A stretch of DNA of 64,000 bases from Verrucomicrobiia bacterium (GTDB lineage: Bacteria > Verrucomicrobiota > Verrucomicrobiia > Limisphaerales > JADLHS01): contig JAMLJH010000002.1 of NCBI GenBank assembly GCA_023953615.1, positions 1,568,375 to 1,632,374 of the forward strand, read 5' to 3'. The notes beneath the pieces are model-generated. The model was given only the letters and a program-made list of their open reading frames with translations, searched no databases and was not told the origin of the DNA. The translations under genes were made by a program, and so were the position numbers. Shown piece after piece: positions 9,307 through 18,553 of the stretch (within the stretch, counting starts at the first letter, position 1; every line of letters starts with the position of its first letter).

Positions 9307-9385
9307 GGCTTCTTCACCTTCACCTCGATGTAAAGTTCGCGCAGTTGCTTCGGTGAAACCGTGGAAGGCAATCACGTCGCGGATG
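9307..9385 (-). pseudogene. Decayed copy of the aspS 3' end
   Basis: Bases 9307-9362 match 10123-10178 near the end of aspS almost exactly, and 9363-9385 match 10222-10244; about 43 bases between are missing. Read on the minus strand it still spells IRDVIAF and, in a shifted frame, the aspS ending QLRELYIEVKVK. It is a remnant of the last ~40 codons of aspartyl-tRNA synthetase displaced about 0.8 kb from the intact gene, with a small gene and a REP element in between. Confidence 0.85.
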
Positions 9386-9394
9386 TCCAACGCA

Positions 9395-9583
9395 TCAGAG
9401 AGCATCCCATTCTTCCAACGAAATGGCGCGCCCCAGAATGGCTTCCACCTGTCGAAGCAACATGCGGAGTTGCGGAACATAGTATTCCCCAGACATTAGC
9501 GTTTGCTTTGGGGGTTGCACTGGCGGGTGAAGTTTTTGGAAGCAAGATTGAACCAATCGGTCGCGGGAGGGTTTCTTCTCCAT
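9395..9583 (-). CDS. Hypothetical protein, 62 residues
   Basis: Starts MEKKPSRDRLVQ and ends LGRAISLEEWDAL; amphipathic C-terminal helix, soluble, unrecognised. Its stop lies 10 bases before the aspS remnant. Between the intact aspS and that remnant it is the only plausible gene, so it may be the cargo of the insertion event that duplicated the aspS end. A weak AGCAGGGC stretch precedes the start. Could be a truncated gene rather than a complete one. Confidence 0.45.
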   Translation of the reverse strand: MEKKPSRDRLVQSCFQKLHPPVQPPKQTLMSGEYYVPQLRMLLRQVEAILGRAISLEEWDAL

Positions 9584-10094
9584 GCCCTGCTATCGCCAAC
9601 GATCACCTAAACTTCGCTTCCAATTCGTCCCGGCCCAGCGGCAGCCCGGCAGGGTTCAGTCCGGCGGACTTTCATTGGTCACAGCAGCGAACGGTGACAA
9701 CCCCTCGCCAGCGGCTAAATCCGTGAAGATTCAACAACGACAGCCACCTTTCTCAGCGCCGTTAGGCATGACATATTTGTAGAAACGTCCGCGCCAAAAT
9801 CACCAGCTCTGTAGGAGCGACATATTTCCGCCGATGCCGCTCCTACGGAGCTTGATTCCATTTTAGGTTTACGAACTACAAAGATTCCGCGCCTACGGCG
9901 CTGAAACAATCATCCATGTCCGCCCGCACCAACGACGTTTTGGACTGCGGCGGGAAGCGTAGCGCCACGCCGCTTTTGCACGCACGAAAGCTGTCCGATT
10001 AAAGAAGCCTTTCCGCCCGCCCAAAAGCGCTGTCGCCACTACACTCTGCCAGCACACTCCATGACGCTTTTCGCAAAGTTCGCGTCTTTTGCGG
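9584..10094. other. Gene-free stretch downstream of aspS with REP elements
   Basis: No full gene. On the minus strand 9603-9674 reads as a protein-like C-terminus (GLPLGRDELEAKFR then stop) but stops occur 22 codons upstream, so it may be a decayed gene end. A REP-like palindrome lies at 9805-9852, and a small GCGCC-TAC-GGCGC hairpin at 9889-9901. Confidence 0.4.
9805..9852. repeat. REP-like palindrome (TGTAGGAGCG family)
   Basis: Arms AGCTCTGTAGGAGCG and CGCTCCTACGGAGCT match at 14 of 15 positions around an 18-base loop. Size and GC-rich arms are typical of repetitive extragenic palindromes. Only one copy seen in the window. Confidence 0.65.
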
Positions 10095-11996
10095 TTACGC
10101 TTTCGACACAGCGGGCACTTCAGGCTTTTTCACCTTCACCTCAATGTAAAGTTCGCGCAGTTGCTTCGGTGATACGGTCGAAGGCGAACTCGTCATCAAA
10201 TCCGTGCCTTTCGCAGTCTTCGGGAAGGCAATCACGTCGCGGATGCTCGGCGTGCCGCAGAGAATCGCAATAAGCCGGTCGAAGCCCAACGCGATGCCTC
10301 CATGCGGCGGGGCGCCGTAACGGAACGCTTCGAGCATGTAACCAAAGCGCAGCTTGGTCTCGTCCGGTGGAATCTGGAGCAGTTCCTCGAAGATGGTCTT
10401 CTGCACCTCGGGTTGATGGATCCGAATCGAGCCGCCGCCCAGTTCAATGCCGTTGACGACGATGTCGTAATGCTGGCCGCGCACCCGCTTCGGGTCGGTT
10501 TGCAACAGTGGAATATCTTCCGCCACGGGTGCGGTGAACGGGTGATGACTGGAATACCAGCGGTTTTGTTCGCGGTCGAAACCGAGCAACGGAAACTCAA
10601 TCACCCACAGGAAATTGAACCGCTTTGGATCAATGACCAGTTTCCCCTGCGCTTTCAAAATATCCGCGCAATAAAGCCGGATCTTGCCAAGAATCTCACA
10701 GGCGTTCAGCCATTGGTCCGCCGCGAATAAAATCAAATCGCCTTCCTCGATGTTTAACTTCCTGGTCAAGGCTTCCTTCTCCGCCGCGCTAAAAAACTTC
10801 ACGATCGGTGATTTCCATTCGACCGGTGGCTGCGACGCCTCCGTCGCACCGGCAGCAGAGGCGCTACCGTCACCTTTTGGCGACGCGGCGGCGGCGCCAC
10901 TCGCACGCTCAACTTTGATGAAGGCCAGTCCTTTCGCGCCGAAACTCTTGGCGTATTCCGTCATGGTTTCAATCTGCCCCTGGGTGGCGCCCGCCAGTCC
11001 TTTTGCGTTCAACGCCTTCACCACGCCACCGTTCGCAATCGCGCCGGAAAACACCTTGAACGTGCTCGCTTTGAATTCCTCGGTGAAATCCACCAGCTCC
11101 AGGCCAAAGCGCGTATCGGGTTTGTCTATACCGTAGCGATTCAGAGCTTCAGCAAATGAAATACGCGGGAAAGGCGTCGGCACGTCCACCGCCAAAGCCG
11201 TTTTCCAAATGCGAGCGAGCAAGCCTTCAATGAGCGCGTAAATGTCTTCCCGATCAATGAAGCTCATCTCGATGTCCACCTGCGTGAACTCCGGCTGCCG
11301 GTCCGCGCGCAAGTCCTCATCGCGATAGCAGCGCGCGAGTTGAAAATACTTCTCCACGCCGGCCACCATCAGAATTTGTTTGAACTGCTGCGGCGACTGG
11401 GGCAAGGCGTAAAACGTGCCCGGCTCGCGACGGTTCGGCACCAGAAATTCGCGCGCGCCCTCCGGCGTGGATTTGAACAACGTGGGAGTTTCAACTTCCA
11501 GAAAACCTTGTTCATCCATGAACTGGCGCGTCGCAATGGCCACTTTGGAACGCAGCCGAAGGTGGTGCGCCATCTCGGGCCGCCGCAAATCCAGGTAGCG
11601 ATATTGCAGGCGCGTGTCCTCCGCCACTTTGGCCGCCGCCTCCGGATCATCAATCTGGAACGGCAACACGTCCGCCATGTTCAACACTTCAAGCGACTGC
11701 ACGGCGACCTCGATTTCGCCCGTCGGAATCTTGGGATTGTTCGTGCCATCCGGTCGCTGGCGCACTTTACCAGTCAGGCTGACCACGCACTCGCTGCGCA
11801 ACGCGGCGGCGCGCTCGAAAAGGGCAGCCGGCAAATCCGAAGGATCAAATACGGTTTGGGTGCGGCCTTCGCGGTCGCGAACGTCAATAAAGATAAGCCC
11901 GCCGAGGTCGCGGCGGGAATGAACCCAGCCGTTCAAAGTAACCGTTTGTCCGATGTGCGTCGGACGCAATTCATTGCAATGATGTGTGCGTTTCAT
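10095..11996 (-). CDS. aspS: Aspartyl-tRNA synthetase with an in-frame repeat-derived insertion
   Basis: 633-residue class II synthetase that charges tRNA(Asp), or tRNA(Asp/Asn) if nondiscriminating. Order: OB-fold anticodon domain (NGWVHSRRDLGGLIFIDVRD), catalytic core with motif 2 (FQLARCYRDEDLRADRQPEF), bacterial GAD insert, and motif 3 (GIALGFDRLIAIL). Usual length is about 590; the excess is an Ala/Gly/Ser-rich stretch at about residues 365-389 (SGAAAASPKGDGSASAAGAT) encoded by palindromic DNA, in the GAD region. The ATG at 11996 (MKRTHHCNELR) is the natural start. The 3' end is duplicated as a remnant 0.8 kb downstream. Identity is secure; the insertion presumably forms a surface loop. 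Confidence 0.97.
   Translation of the reverse strand: MKRTHHCNELRPTHIGQTVTLNGWVHSRRDLGGLIFIDVRDREGRTQTVFDPSDLPAALFERAAALRSECVVSLTGKVRQRPDGTNNPKIPTGEIEVAVQSLEVLNMADVLPFQIDDPEAAAKVAEDTRLQYRYLDLRRPEMAHHLRLRSKVAIATRQFMDEQGFLEVETPTLFKSTPEGAREFLVPNRREPGTFYALPQSPQQFKQILMVAGVEKYFQLARCYRDEDLRADRQPEFTQVDIEMSFIDREDIYALIEGLLARIWKTALAVDVPTPFPRISFAEALNRYGIDKPDTRFGLELVDFTEEFKASTFKVFSGAIANGGVVKALNAKGLAGATQGQIETMTEYAKSFGAKGLAFIKVERASGAAAASPKGDGSASAAGATEASQPPVEWKSPIVKFFSAAEKEALTRKLNIEEGDLILFAADQWLNACEILGKIRLYCADILKAQGKLVIDPKRFNFLWVIEFPLLGFDREQNRWYSSHHPFTAPVAEDIPLLQTDPKRVRGQHYDIVVNGIELGGGSIRIHQPEVQKTIFEELLQIPPDETKLRFGYMLEAFRYGAPPHGGIALGFDRLIAILCGTPSIRDVIAFPKTAKGTDLMTSSPSTVSPKQLRELYIEVKVKKPEVPAVSKA
10831..10905 (-). 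repeat. REP-like palindromes inside aspS coding sequence
   Basis: TGCGACG-cctc-CGTCGCA at 10831-10848 is followed by an imperfect hairpin GGCAGC...GCTACC. Together they encode the extra low-complexity loop of AspS without breaking the frame. The first palindrome resembles the one in nuoL. Confidence 0.6.
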
Positions 11997-12247
11997 GTCT
12001 GGTGGGAGTTCAGGCGCTTGCCCGCTCCGAAGCGCGAAGATCCATCACGTCAACTCCAGTTGGGGTTCCGGTTGGCTCCACGCGGATGGGCATCATGGCC
12101 GGGATTCCGCCTGATTTCAAAAACATTCTTATTCGATCAATCGGCGCAGCGCGCGATCCGGGAGAATTTACTCACACGACTCGGCCCGCCGCTGGAATTA
12201 CCTTTCCCTGGTCCGAACCGAAGTCATCACGTGAGCATGCCCCGACG

Positions 12248-13603
12248 TTACTTCAACTCGATCGGGTTCGCGTAAACCCACGGCACCCATTCGTCCCGGA
12301 CTTTAAGCTCCGCCTCGACGCGATATTTCCCGGGACTCGAAGGCGTCCATTCACATTGCCGCCCTTCCAACTGCTGCACCGCTTCCCCGTTTCGCAGAAT
12401 CGTAAAACGACACGGCAACGGCGCCAACGCGCGCAGTCGGGTCACAGGGTCAAAGGGAAGCGATTCCCCCATCATCGCCTGACCCGAGTTGTTTTGCGCC
12501 AGCCACCGAAACGTGGAACTGTCCGCCATCATGTCGAAGCCAATAAACACCCGTCCGACGCGCAACGCATCCAGCACTGCGGCTTCGCTCAACTCCCGCG
12601 CCAACACATGCGTATTCACAAAGCGCGCGGAGCGTTCATAGGGATCGAGTTGAACGTGGAACAGTTTTCGGTTCACCTCCAAACGGCCAAAACTGAGTCG
12701 CGCCAACGGACGGGTAAACCAATTCAAGGAAAACTCCGCCAACACTTTGGGACTCGTGTCTTCGATGCGGATCGTATCCGCCGCCGTGTAAAAGGCCCGG
12801 AGGCCAACATTCTGATGGCAATCATTTCCCGCCGTGCCCGTGATGTGTCGCGTGAGATTCAACTCATCCCACCGCTGGAGAAAACGCGTGGGCCGGTTAA
12901 ACAGCTTCCGGTACACATGATCGGGATAGCGTCGCAAATTCACAATGGCTTCCGGCAAAATCGCGAACAAGCCGCCACGCAACCGTTTGAGGTCGCTATG
13001 GATGTTGTAAATCTCCATGCCGGTCAGCTCCGGCAGTTCCCAGACGCGCGGCTCTTCCGGGTGCGCGAAAAACAGGACGCCGCCGTTGGTTACGATCTGC
13101 TGCGCCAGAACGGGAATCTCCGTTCGATTGCTCAACACCACTCCCGGGGCAACACCGAATGGCATGACGCCATCCCGCATTTCAAAACCGGGAATGAACA
13201 GCTTCCCGCCGTGCAACCCGCGCCATTGCGCGTTAAAATCCGCCCGCCCGTCGGTGCAATGATCGCTGAGTCCAATGAAATCCAAACCCGCCACGTCGAG
13301 CGCCTGGAGAATCGCCTCGAAAGACATCTCGGAATCGTGCGAAAGATGCGAATGGGAATGTAAGATCCCGCGATACTCAGTCCAGCCCGCGTCATTGGTG
13401 ACGGCCTGACGTTCGGCGCGCAACTCCTGCCACGCCGCCGCTTCCCGGGGAAAGCGAACGAAATGATCGTAAAGCGCGACGCGCAGCCAGAAGATCACCA
13501 CCAAACCCAATAAGATTACGAGGTAGGTACCCCAACGAAGCGTTCGCCCCAACCACCGGCGCCATCGCTTCGGCGACGCGCCCTTCGCCTTGACTTCCTT
13601 CAT
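12248..13603 (-). CDS. Membrane-anchored PHP-domain phosphoesterase-like protein
   Basis: 451 residues from ATG (MKEVKAKGASPK); a TTG eight codons upstream is possible. One membrane helix at about residues 25-45 (TYLVILLGLVVIFWL) anchors it. The PHP signatures follow: HSHSHLSHDS, DFIGLSDH, FAHPEEP and, further on, TGTAGNDCH, which would bind two or three metals as in histidinol-phosphatase and polymerase-type PHP domains. The C-terminal part is beta-rich (CEWTPSSPGKYRVEAEL), resembling an Ig-like module. Likely a periplasmic metal-dependent phosphoesterase of unknown substrate. It lies upstream-to-downstream between the pseudopilin genes and aspS, all leftward. Confidence 0.84.
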   Translation of the reverse strand: MKEVKAKGASPKRWRRWLGRTLRWGTYLVILLGLVVIFWLRVALYDHFVRFPREAAAWQELRAERQAVTNDAGWTEYRGILHSHSHLSHDSEMSFEAILQALDVAGLDFIGLSDHCTDGRADFNAQWRGLHGGKLFIPGFEMRDGVMPFGVAPGVVLSNRTEIPVLAQQIVTNGGVLFFAHPEEPRVWELPELTGMEIYNIHSDLKRLRGGLFAILPEAIVNLRRYPDHVYRKLFNRPTRFLQRWDELNLTRHITGTAGNDCHQNVGLRAFYTAADTIRIEDTSPKVLAEFSLNWFTRPLARLSFGRLEVNRKLFHVQLDPYERSARFVNTHVLARELSEAAVLDALRVGRVFIGFDMMADSSTFRWLAQNNSGQAMMGESLPFDPVTRLRALAPLPCRFTILRNGEAVQQLEGRQCEWTPSSPGKYRVEAELKVRDEWVPWVYANPIELK

Positions 13604-13792
13604 AGGCCGAAAAGCATGACGACTCAACGGGATTTGTCACGCCTTCCCTGGAGCGGTCTCCACCTTAAACCACGATCAAACCCACTCCATCCGCTCGGAG
13701 GAATTCACGGCTCACGGCGACGCTGGAAGGACGGCTTCAAGTTGAAACCGGTGGCTGACCGGCGGCGAGACGGAAGCGAAGCGGAATCTCAC

Positions 13793-14602
<810 letters not shown>

Positions 14603-14759
14603 ATCGTGATTACGCTTTGGCGATTGTTACCGACAGTTTATACAAATCCGCTGACCTGCAAGCAAAATTTACCTGCGTTCCCTCGGGATTCGCGCCACGC
14701 TCGAACCCAGCTCCCCAGCCCGCCATTTCCGCAGCGGGGGGTTACTTCCCAAGATTAAA

Positions 14760-15611
14760 TCAGCGCAACCGCGTCGAGCGTTCCATCAACCAAAGCACGT
14801 CTTCATTGTTCGCCGACACCACGTTCAAGGGCAATCCCTGACCCGATCGGAGCGCCGGCATCGTCCGCGCATCCTTCCAACGTCGAATTTCCGAGTGACC
14901 ATCGGCAAACGACAGGCCGCCCGCCTGCCCGTGGTAACTGGCCGGATAATCCACCAGCATCCACTGGCCTGGATTCGACGGATAGCCAAACATGCTCACC
15001 ACGAATTCACCATCGTTAATGCTGTCCTCCCGTTCATCCAGGAAAACCCACGTCATGGCCGGGCCGGGACTGGTGAGGTCGCTCATCTTTTTGTAAACGC
15101 GAAATCCGGACGGCGCGAATCCCGCGATGTCCGTACTATCGAACCAGCCGTTCATGGAAATACTGCGAACTCGCGGCACCAACTGGCCCGCATTGGGACC
15201 GGCAGTCGCTCGCGCCGTAGAGCGATCACCAGGACATCGCCAGATGCCCAAATTATTACCGCAGTAGGGCCAAAGCAGACTTTTCATGAGGTCCGTTTCC
15301 GGATTCCAGTTGCTCGGATTGGCCAGGTTGAAATTGAGTTTGCCATTCACCCACTGGTTGGGGCCATAGGATTGCGGCACGCGATCTTGATTATCATCCA
15401 CGTAAAGCCGCCACGCGAGCATGATTTGGCGCCCGTTGTTCAAGCACGAAATTCCCTGGGCTTTGACCTTGGCCCGGCTCAAGGCCGGCAACAACATGGC
15501 GGCTAAAATGGCGATAATCGCAATCACGACCAGCAACTCAATCAGTGTGAAACCGCCCCGCTGGGCAGGCGTCATTGATCGCCGGGTCTGAGAGTAGCTA
15601 TACAATTTCAT
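14760..15611 (-). CDS. Type II pseudopilin-like protein, paralogue
   Basis: 283 residues, starting at the ATG of [13 protein letters not shown]; a TTG start nine codons earlier is possible. Leader ends [11 protein letters not shown], then the same hydrophobic helix as its neighbour. The body shows [21 protein letters not shown], the cysteine of WRCPGDRST and a C-terminal [13 protein letters not shown]. The gene shares its domain plan with the 13.8-14.6 kb gene but the bodies are well diverged, so this is an old duplication. A GAGGTG directly abuts the ATG, too close to act as its ribosome site, leaving the exact start uncertain. Confidence 0.88.
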   Translation of the reverse strand: MKLYSYSQTRRSMTPAQRGGFTLIELLVVIAIIAILAAMLLPALSRAKVKAQGISCLNNGRQIMLAWRLYVDDNQDRVPQSYGPNQWVNGKLNFNLANPSNWNPETDLMKSLLWPYCGNNLGIWRCPGDRSTARATAGPNAGQLVPRVRSISMNGWFDSTDIAGFAPSGFRVYKKMSDLTSPGPAMTWVFLDEREDSINDGEFVVSMFGYPSNPGQWMLVDYPASYHGQAGGLSFADGHSEIRRWKDARTMPALRSGQGLPLNVVSANNEDVLWLMERSTRLR

Positions 15612-15854
15612 CACCTCGATACTTGGTTTGCTGAACAAGCTACGTCAGGACTTCGTAGGCAACAAGCCAATTTTCCAAACCTCCCGTAATCATTCCGCGC
15701 ACGGCTGTCCACTCGTGGCTCGCGAGCGCGAGCGATCGGCTGGGGTGCGGACTTACGTCTGCGATCCAATGATTCACTGATCCGCCGCAACTGCGGAGGG
15801 CCGTTGGGAATAATGACAACCAAGGTGGATGGAACCGCGTTTGTCTGAGTTGCT

Positions 15855-17177
15855 TTACTTCGCGCCTTTGGGGCGCGCATTCCAGATGGATACCATGAAA
15901 CCAGCGGCAACCAACACCAACCCCGCCAGCACATAGAAAACCAGATTCCAGTTGCCTCGGGACAGGTCGCGCAGCCAGCCGATCCCGGCGCCCGAGAAGA
16001 TTGAGCCGAGCGCGCCCAGGCACATGGTGAATCCGGTGGCGATTGAAGCGGCGCGCGGATGACTGACGTCAATGGTGGCAGCGCCGCTCATCAACATGTC
16101 CGGGCCGTAAATCATGAAACCCGCCAACCCCAACATCACGGTGGCCAGAACCCATGCGCCTTGCGGCACGAAGGCGAAGCCCACACAAACCACGGCCAGG
16201 CCCACTTGCATGATGGCGCAGACCGGCGCGCGCCGCTTGCCAAAGAGGGCGTCGGACATCCAACCCGCCGTGATGGCGCCGAGCGAGCCGATCAATGGAA
16301 TGGCCACCGCAGTGAAGGCGCTGCCCTTGATGGAGCGGCCTTGAAAATCGGCCATGTATTGCACGCTCCAGTTCATAAAGGAATATCGAACCGCGTTCAT
16401 GCAGAAAAAGCCGATGCCCAGAATCCACAGAATCCGGTTCGAAAAAGTGAGACGCAAAATCTCGCGAAGCGGCAATTCATCAGCCGACGGGGTCGCCGGG
16501 CCATTGGCATTCGAAGGCGCGGCCTCGTGAATATCGTCGCGGACGGCGGGCAAGCCGGCTTCCTCCGGGGAATTGCGCAAGAACAGGTAGAAAACCACGG
16601 CGAATGGGAACAACACCATGCTGGGCACCCAGAAGGCGGTGCGCCAACCAAAGGATTCACAGAGCTGCCCGGCCAGGAGCCACGAGGCGACATTGCCGAC
16701 GGTGTAACAGGTGGAGATGAGTCCCACCACGGTGCCGCGGCGTTTGGAGGTGGTCCAATTGGCAATCGTCTGCACCACGAGCGACCAGCCGGCGGATTGG
16801 GCGCAGCCATTGATGGCCCACAACACCAGCATGACGCTGAAGGAGGAGGCAAAGGCAAACAACAAGTTGGTCAAGGCGGCCATCAACAGCGCAATCGTAA
16901 TCATCCGCCGGGCGCCAAATCGCGCGCACAAGGTTCCATTCACCATCTGCCCGATGGCGTAGAAGATGGCGTACGTGGAAGGGATCATGCCGATGTGCGT
17001 GCTCGACCACGTGGGGAATTCCTTCAGGATCAGTGGTTGGGCAACGGCGAAATTAACCCGGCACAGGTAATAAGCGGCATACGCCCCCCAGAGCAGCCAG
17101 AAGATGCGCGTCTGCCAGGAACGCAGCATCGTCTCACCAGCGGGTGATGCTTTGGCGGAGGGCGCGGAATCAGTCAT
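15855..17177 (-). CDS. MFS transporter, OPA (GlpT/UhpT-like) family
   Basis: 440 residues with twelve predicted membrane helices and a central hydrophilic loop at about residues 205-235. AYYLCRVNFAVAQPLI in helix 1 carries the arginine that organophosphate:phosphate antiporters use for phosphate binding, and GWSLVVQTIANWTT with KRRGTVVGLISTCYTVGN matches the family around helices 4-5. Known members exchange Pi for glycerol-3-phosphate, hexose phosphates or related esters across the inner membrane. It is the last gene of an operon with a glutamine-synthetase-like enzyme (15 bases upstream), aldehyde dehydrogenase and iron alcohol dehydrogenase, suggesting it imports a phosphorylated precursor of their substrate. 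Substrate not deducible from sequence. Confidence 0.85.
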   Translation of the reverse strand: MTDSAPSAKASPAGETMLRSWQTRIFWLLWGAYAAYYLCRVNFAVAQPLILKEFPTWSSTHIGMIPSTYAIFYAIGQMVNGTLCARFGARRMITIALLMAALTNLLFAFASSFSVMLVLWAINGCAQSAGWSLVVQTIANWTTSKRRGTVVGLISTCYTVGNVASWLLAGQLCESFGWRTAFWVPSMVLFPFAVVFYLFLRNSPEEAGLPAVRDDIHEAAPSNANGPATPSADELPLREILRLTFSNRILWILGIGFFCMNAVRYSFMNWSVQYMADFQGRSIKGSAFTAVAIPLIGSLGAITAGWMSDALFGKRRAPVCAIMQVGLAVVCVGFAFVPQGAWVLATVMLGLAGFMIYGPDMLMSGAATIDVSHPRAASIATGFTMCLGALGSIFSGAGIGWLRDLSRGNWNLVFYVLAGLVLVAAGFMVSIWNARPKGAK

Positions 17178-17192
17178 GTGAATTGAGGCGGA

Positions 17193-18533
17193 TTAGATTT
17201 GTTCAAAGTAACGGCGGCGCTCCCAATCCGTCACCGAAGTTTCAAACGCCTGAACTTCCAACCGCGCGGTATGGACATAAAAATCCACCACTGCATCACC
17301 GAAAGCCCGGCGGGCCAGTTTGCTGCGATCAAGTAAATCCGCCGCCTCGCGCAAGGAAGTGGGCAGCGCCTTCAATTTTTTATCTGCATAGGCGTTGCCG
17401 ACATATTCGTCGCCGCAATCCAATGCTTCATCCACGCCCGCCAATCCCGCCGCCATCATCGCGGCAAACGTCAGATACGGATTGGCATCCGCGCCGGGCA
17501 TCCGGTTTTCAATGCGGAACGAGTTGCCGTGCCCCACCACACGGAAACCAACCGTGCGGTTGTCGCGCGACCAGGCCATCCGCGTGGGCGCCCAACTGGC
17601 GGACTGATAGCGTTTGTAGGAATTGATGGTGGGCGCGAACAGATAACTCAGCTCCGGTGCGTATTTCATCAAACCGCCGAGGAACTGGCGGAAGCATTTC
17701 GTGCCGCCGGTTTTCGCGTCCGCGAATAAATTCCGCCCCCCACGCCACAGACTGATGTGGATGTGACAACTGCTGCCCACTTCGGAATGCCAGGGTTTGG
17801 CCATGAACGAAACCGCCTTGCCCTGTTGCGCCGCCATCTCCTTCAATCCCTGTTTGAATAACACGTGCATGTCGGCCATCGCCAATGGTTCGTCATACAC
17901 GAAGTTGATTTCATGCTGGCCGCGACCCCACTCGCCCTTGCTCGATTCCACCGGCACCCGCGCGGCGGTCATGGCGTTGCGCACCGCGCGCAACAGCGGT
18001 TCGTCCCGCGTGGGCTGCATCGTGTGGTAATCAATCCGGTAATCGCTCGAGGGCAACAGCTTCTGATAATCACCGGCAAAAGCGTCCTCGTACGTCTGGT
18101 TAAAGAGGAAAAACTCCAACTCACTGGCGGCGGCGGCGTGCCAACCGCGGCGGGCCAGCGCCTCGATTTGCGCGCGCAAAACGGAGCGCGGCGCCTCCGC
18201 CACCCGTTGCCCGTCTGCGTGGAGCGTATCACAAATGGCCAGCGCCGTGCCCGGTTGCCAGGGCAACACCCGCAGCGTGGCGAAATCGGGGCGAATTTCA
18301 AAATCGCCATAACCCTTGTCCCAGTTGGCCAGTTGAAAGCCATCCAGCGGATCCATTTCCAGGTTCACGGTGAACAGGTAACTGCAACCGTGGGTGCCCT
18401 GTCGCGCGTGCTGGCGGAAAAATTCGCCCGTGCAACGCTTGCCCACCAATCGGCCAAAGACGTCGGGGAACGCCACAATGACCGTATCAATCTCGCCGGT
18501 TTTTATCTTGGCCAACAACTGGTTCAAATTCAT
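17193..18533 (-). CDS. Glutamine-synthetase-like gamma-glutamyl-amine synthetase
   Basis: 446 residues. Glutamine synthetase fold with the catalytic elements ASELEFFLF, KGEWGRGQHEINF, SSCHIHISL and RIENRMPGADANPYL. Several positions depart from true GlnA (no NPYR-type ammonia pocket or adenylylation tyrosine motif visible), and it is closer in style to PuuA/GlnA4-type ligases that join glutamate to an amine at the cost of ATP. The neighbours, an iron alcohol dehydrogenase and an aldehyde dehydrogenase, fit a pathway where an amino alcohol such as ethanolamine is glutamylated and then oxidised. That pathway is inferred from context. ATG start unambiguous. Confidence 0.84.
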   Translation of the reverse strand: MNLNQLLAKIKTGEIDTVIVAFPDVFGRLVGKRCTGEFFRQHARQGTHGCSYLFTVNLEMDPLDGFQLANWDKGYGDFEIRPDFATLRVLPWQPGTALAICDTLHADGQRVAEAPRSVLRAQIEALARRGWHAAAASELEFFLFNQTYEDAFAGDYQKLLPSSDYRIDYHTMQPTRDEPLLRAVRNAMTAARVPVESSKGEWGRGQHEINFVYDEPLAMADMHVLFKQGLKEMAAQQGKAVSFMAKPWHSEVGSSCHIHISLWRGGRNLFADAKTGGTKCFRQFLGGLMKYAPELSYLFAPTINSYKRYQSASWAPTRMAWSRDNRTVGFRVVGHGNSFRIENRMPGADANPYLTFAAMMAAGLAGVDEALDCGDEYVGNAYADKKLKALPTSLREAADLLDRSKLARRAFGDAVVDFYVHTARLEVQAFETSVTDWERRRYFEQI

Positions 18534-18553
18534 ACGCGCTATTGAGTCCTGAA

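Noticed and set aside
12000..12247. Leftward 38-codon frame MFLKSGGIPAMMPIRVEPTG between aspS and the PHP gene
   Set aside because: Somewhat protein-like but too short, no ribosome site, no recognisable family.
11984..13363. 459-codon rightward frame
   Set aside because: Fully antisense to the PHP-domain gene, Arg/His-rich shadow typical of GC-rich DNA.
16059..17147. 362-codon rightward frame
   Set aside because: Antisense to the OPA transporter; composition Gly/His/Arg-rich with no fold.
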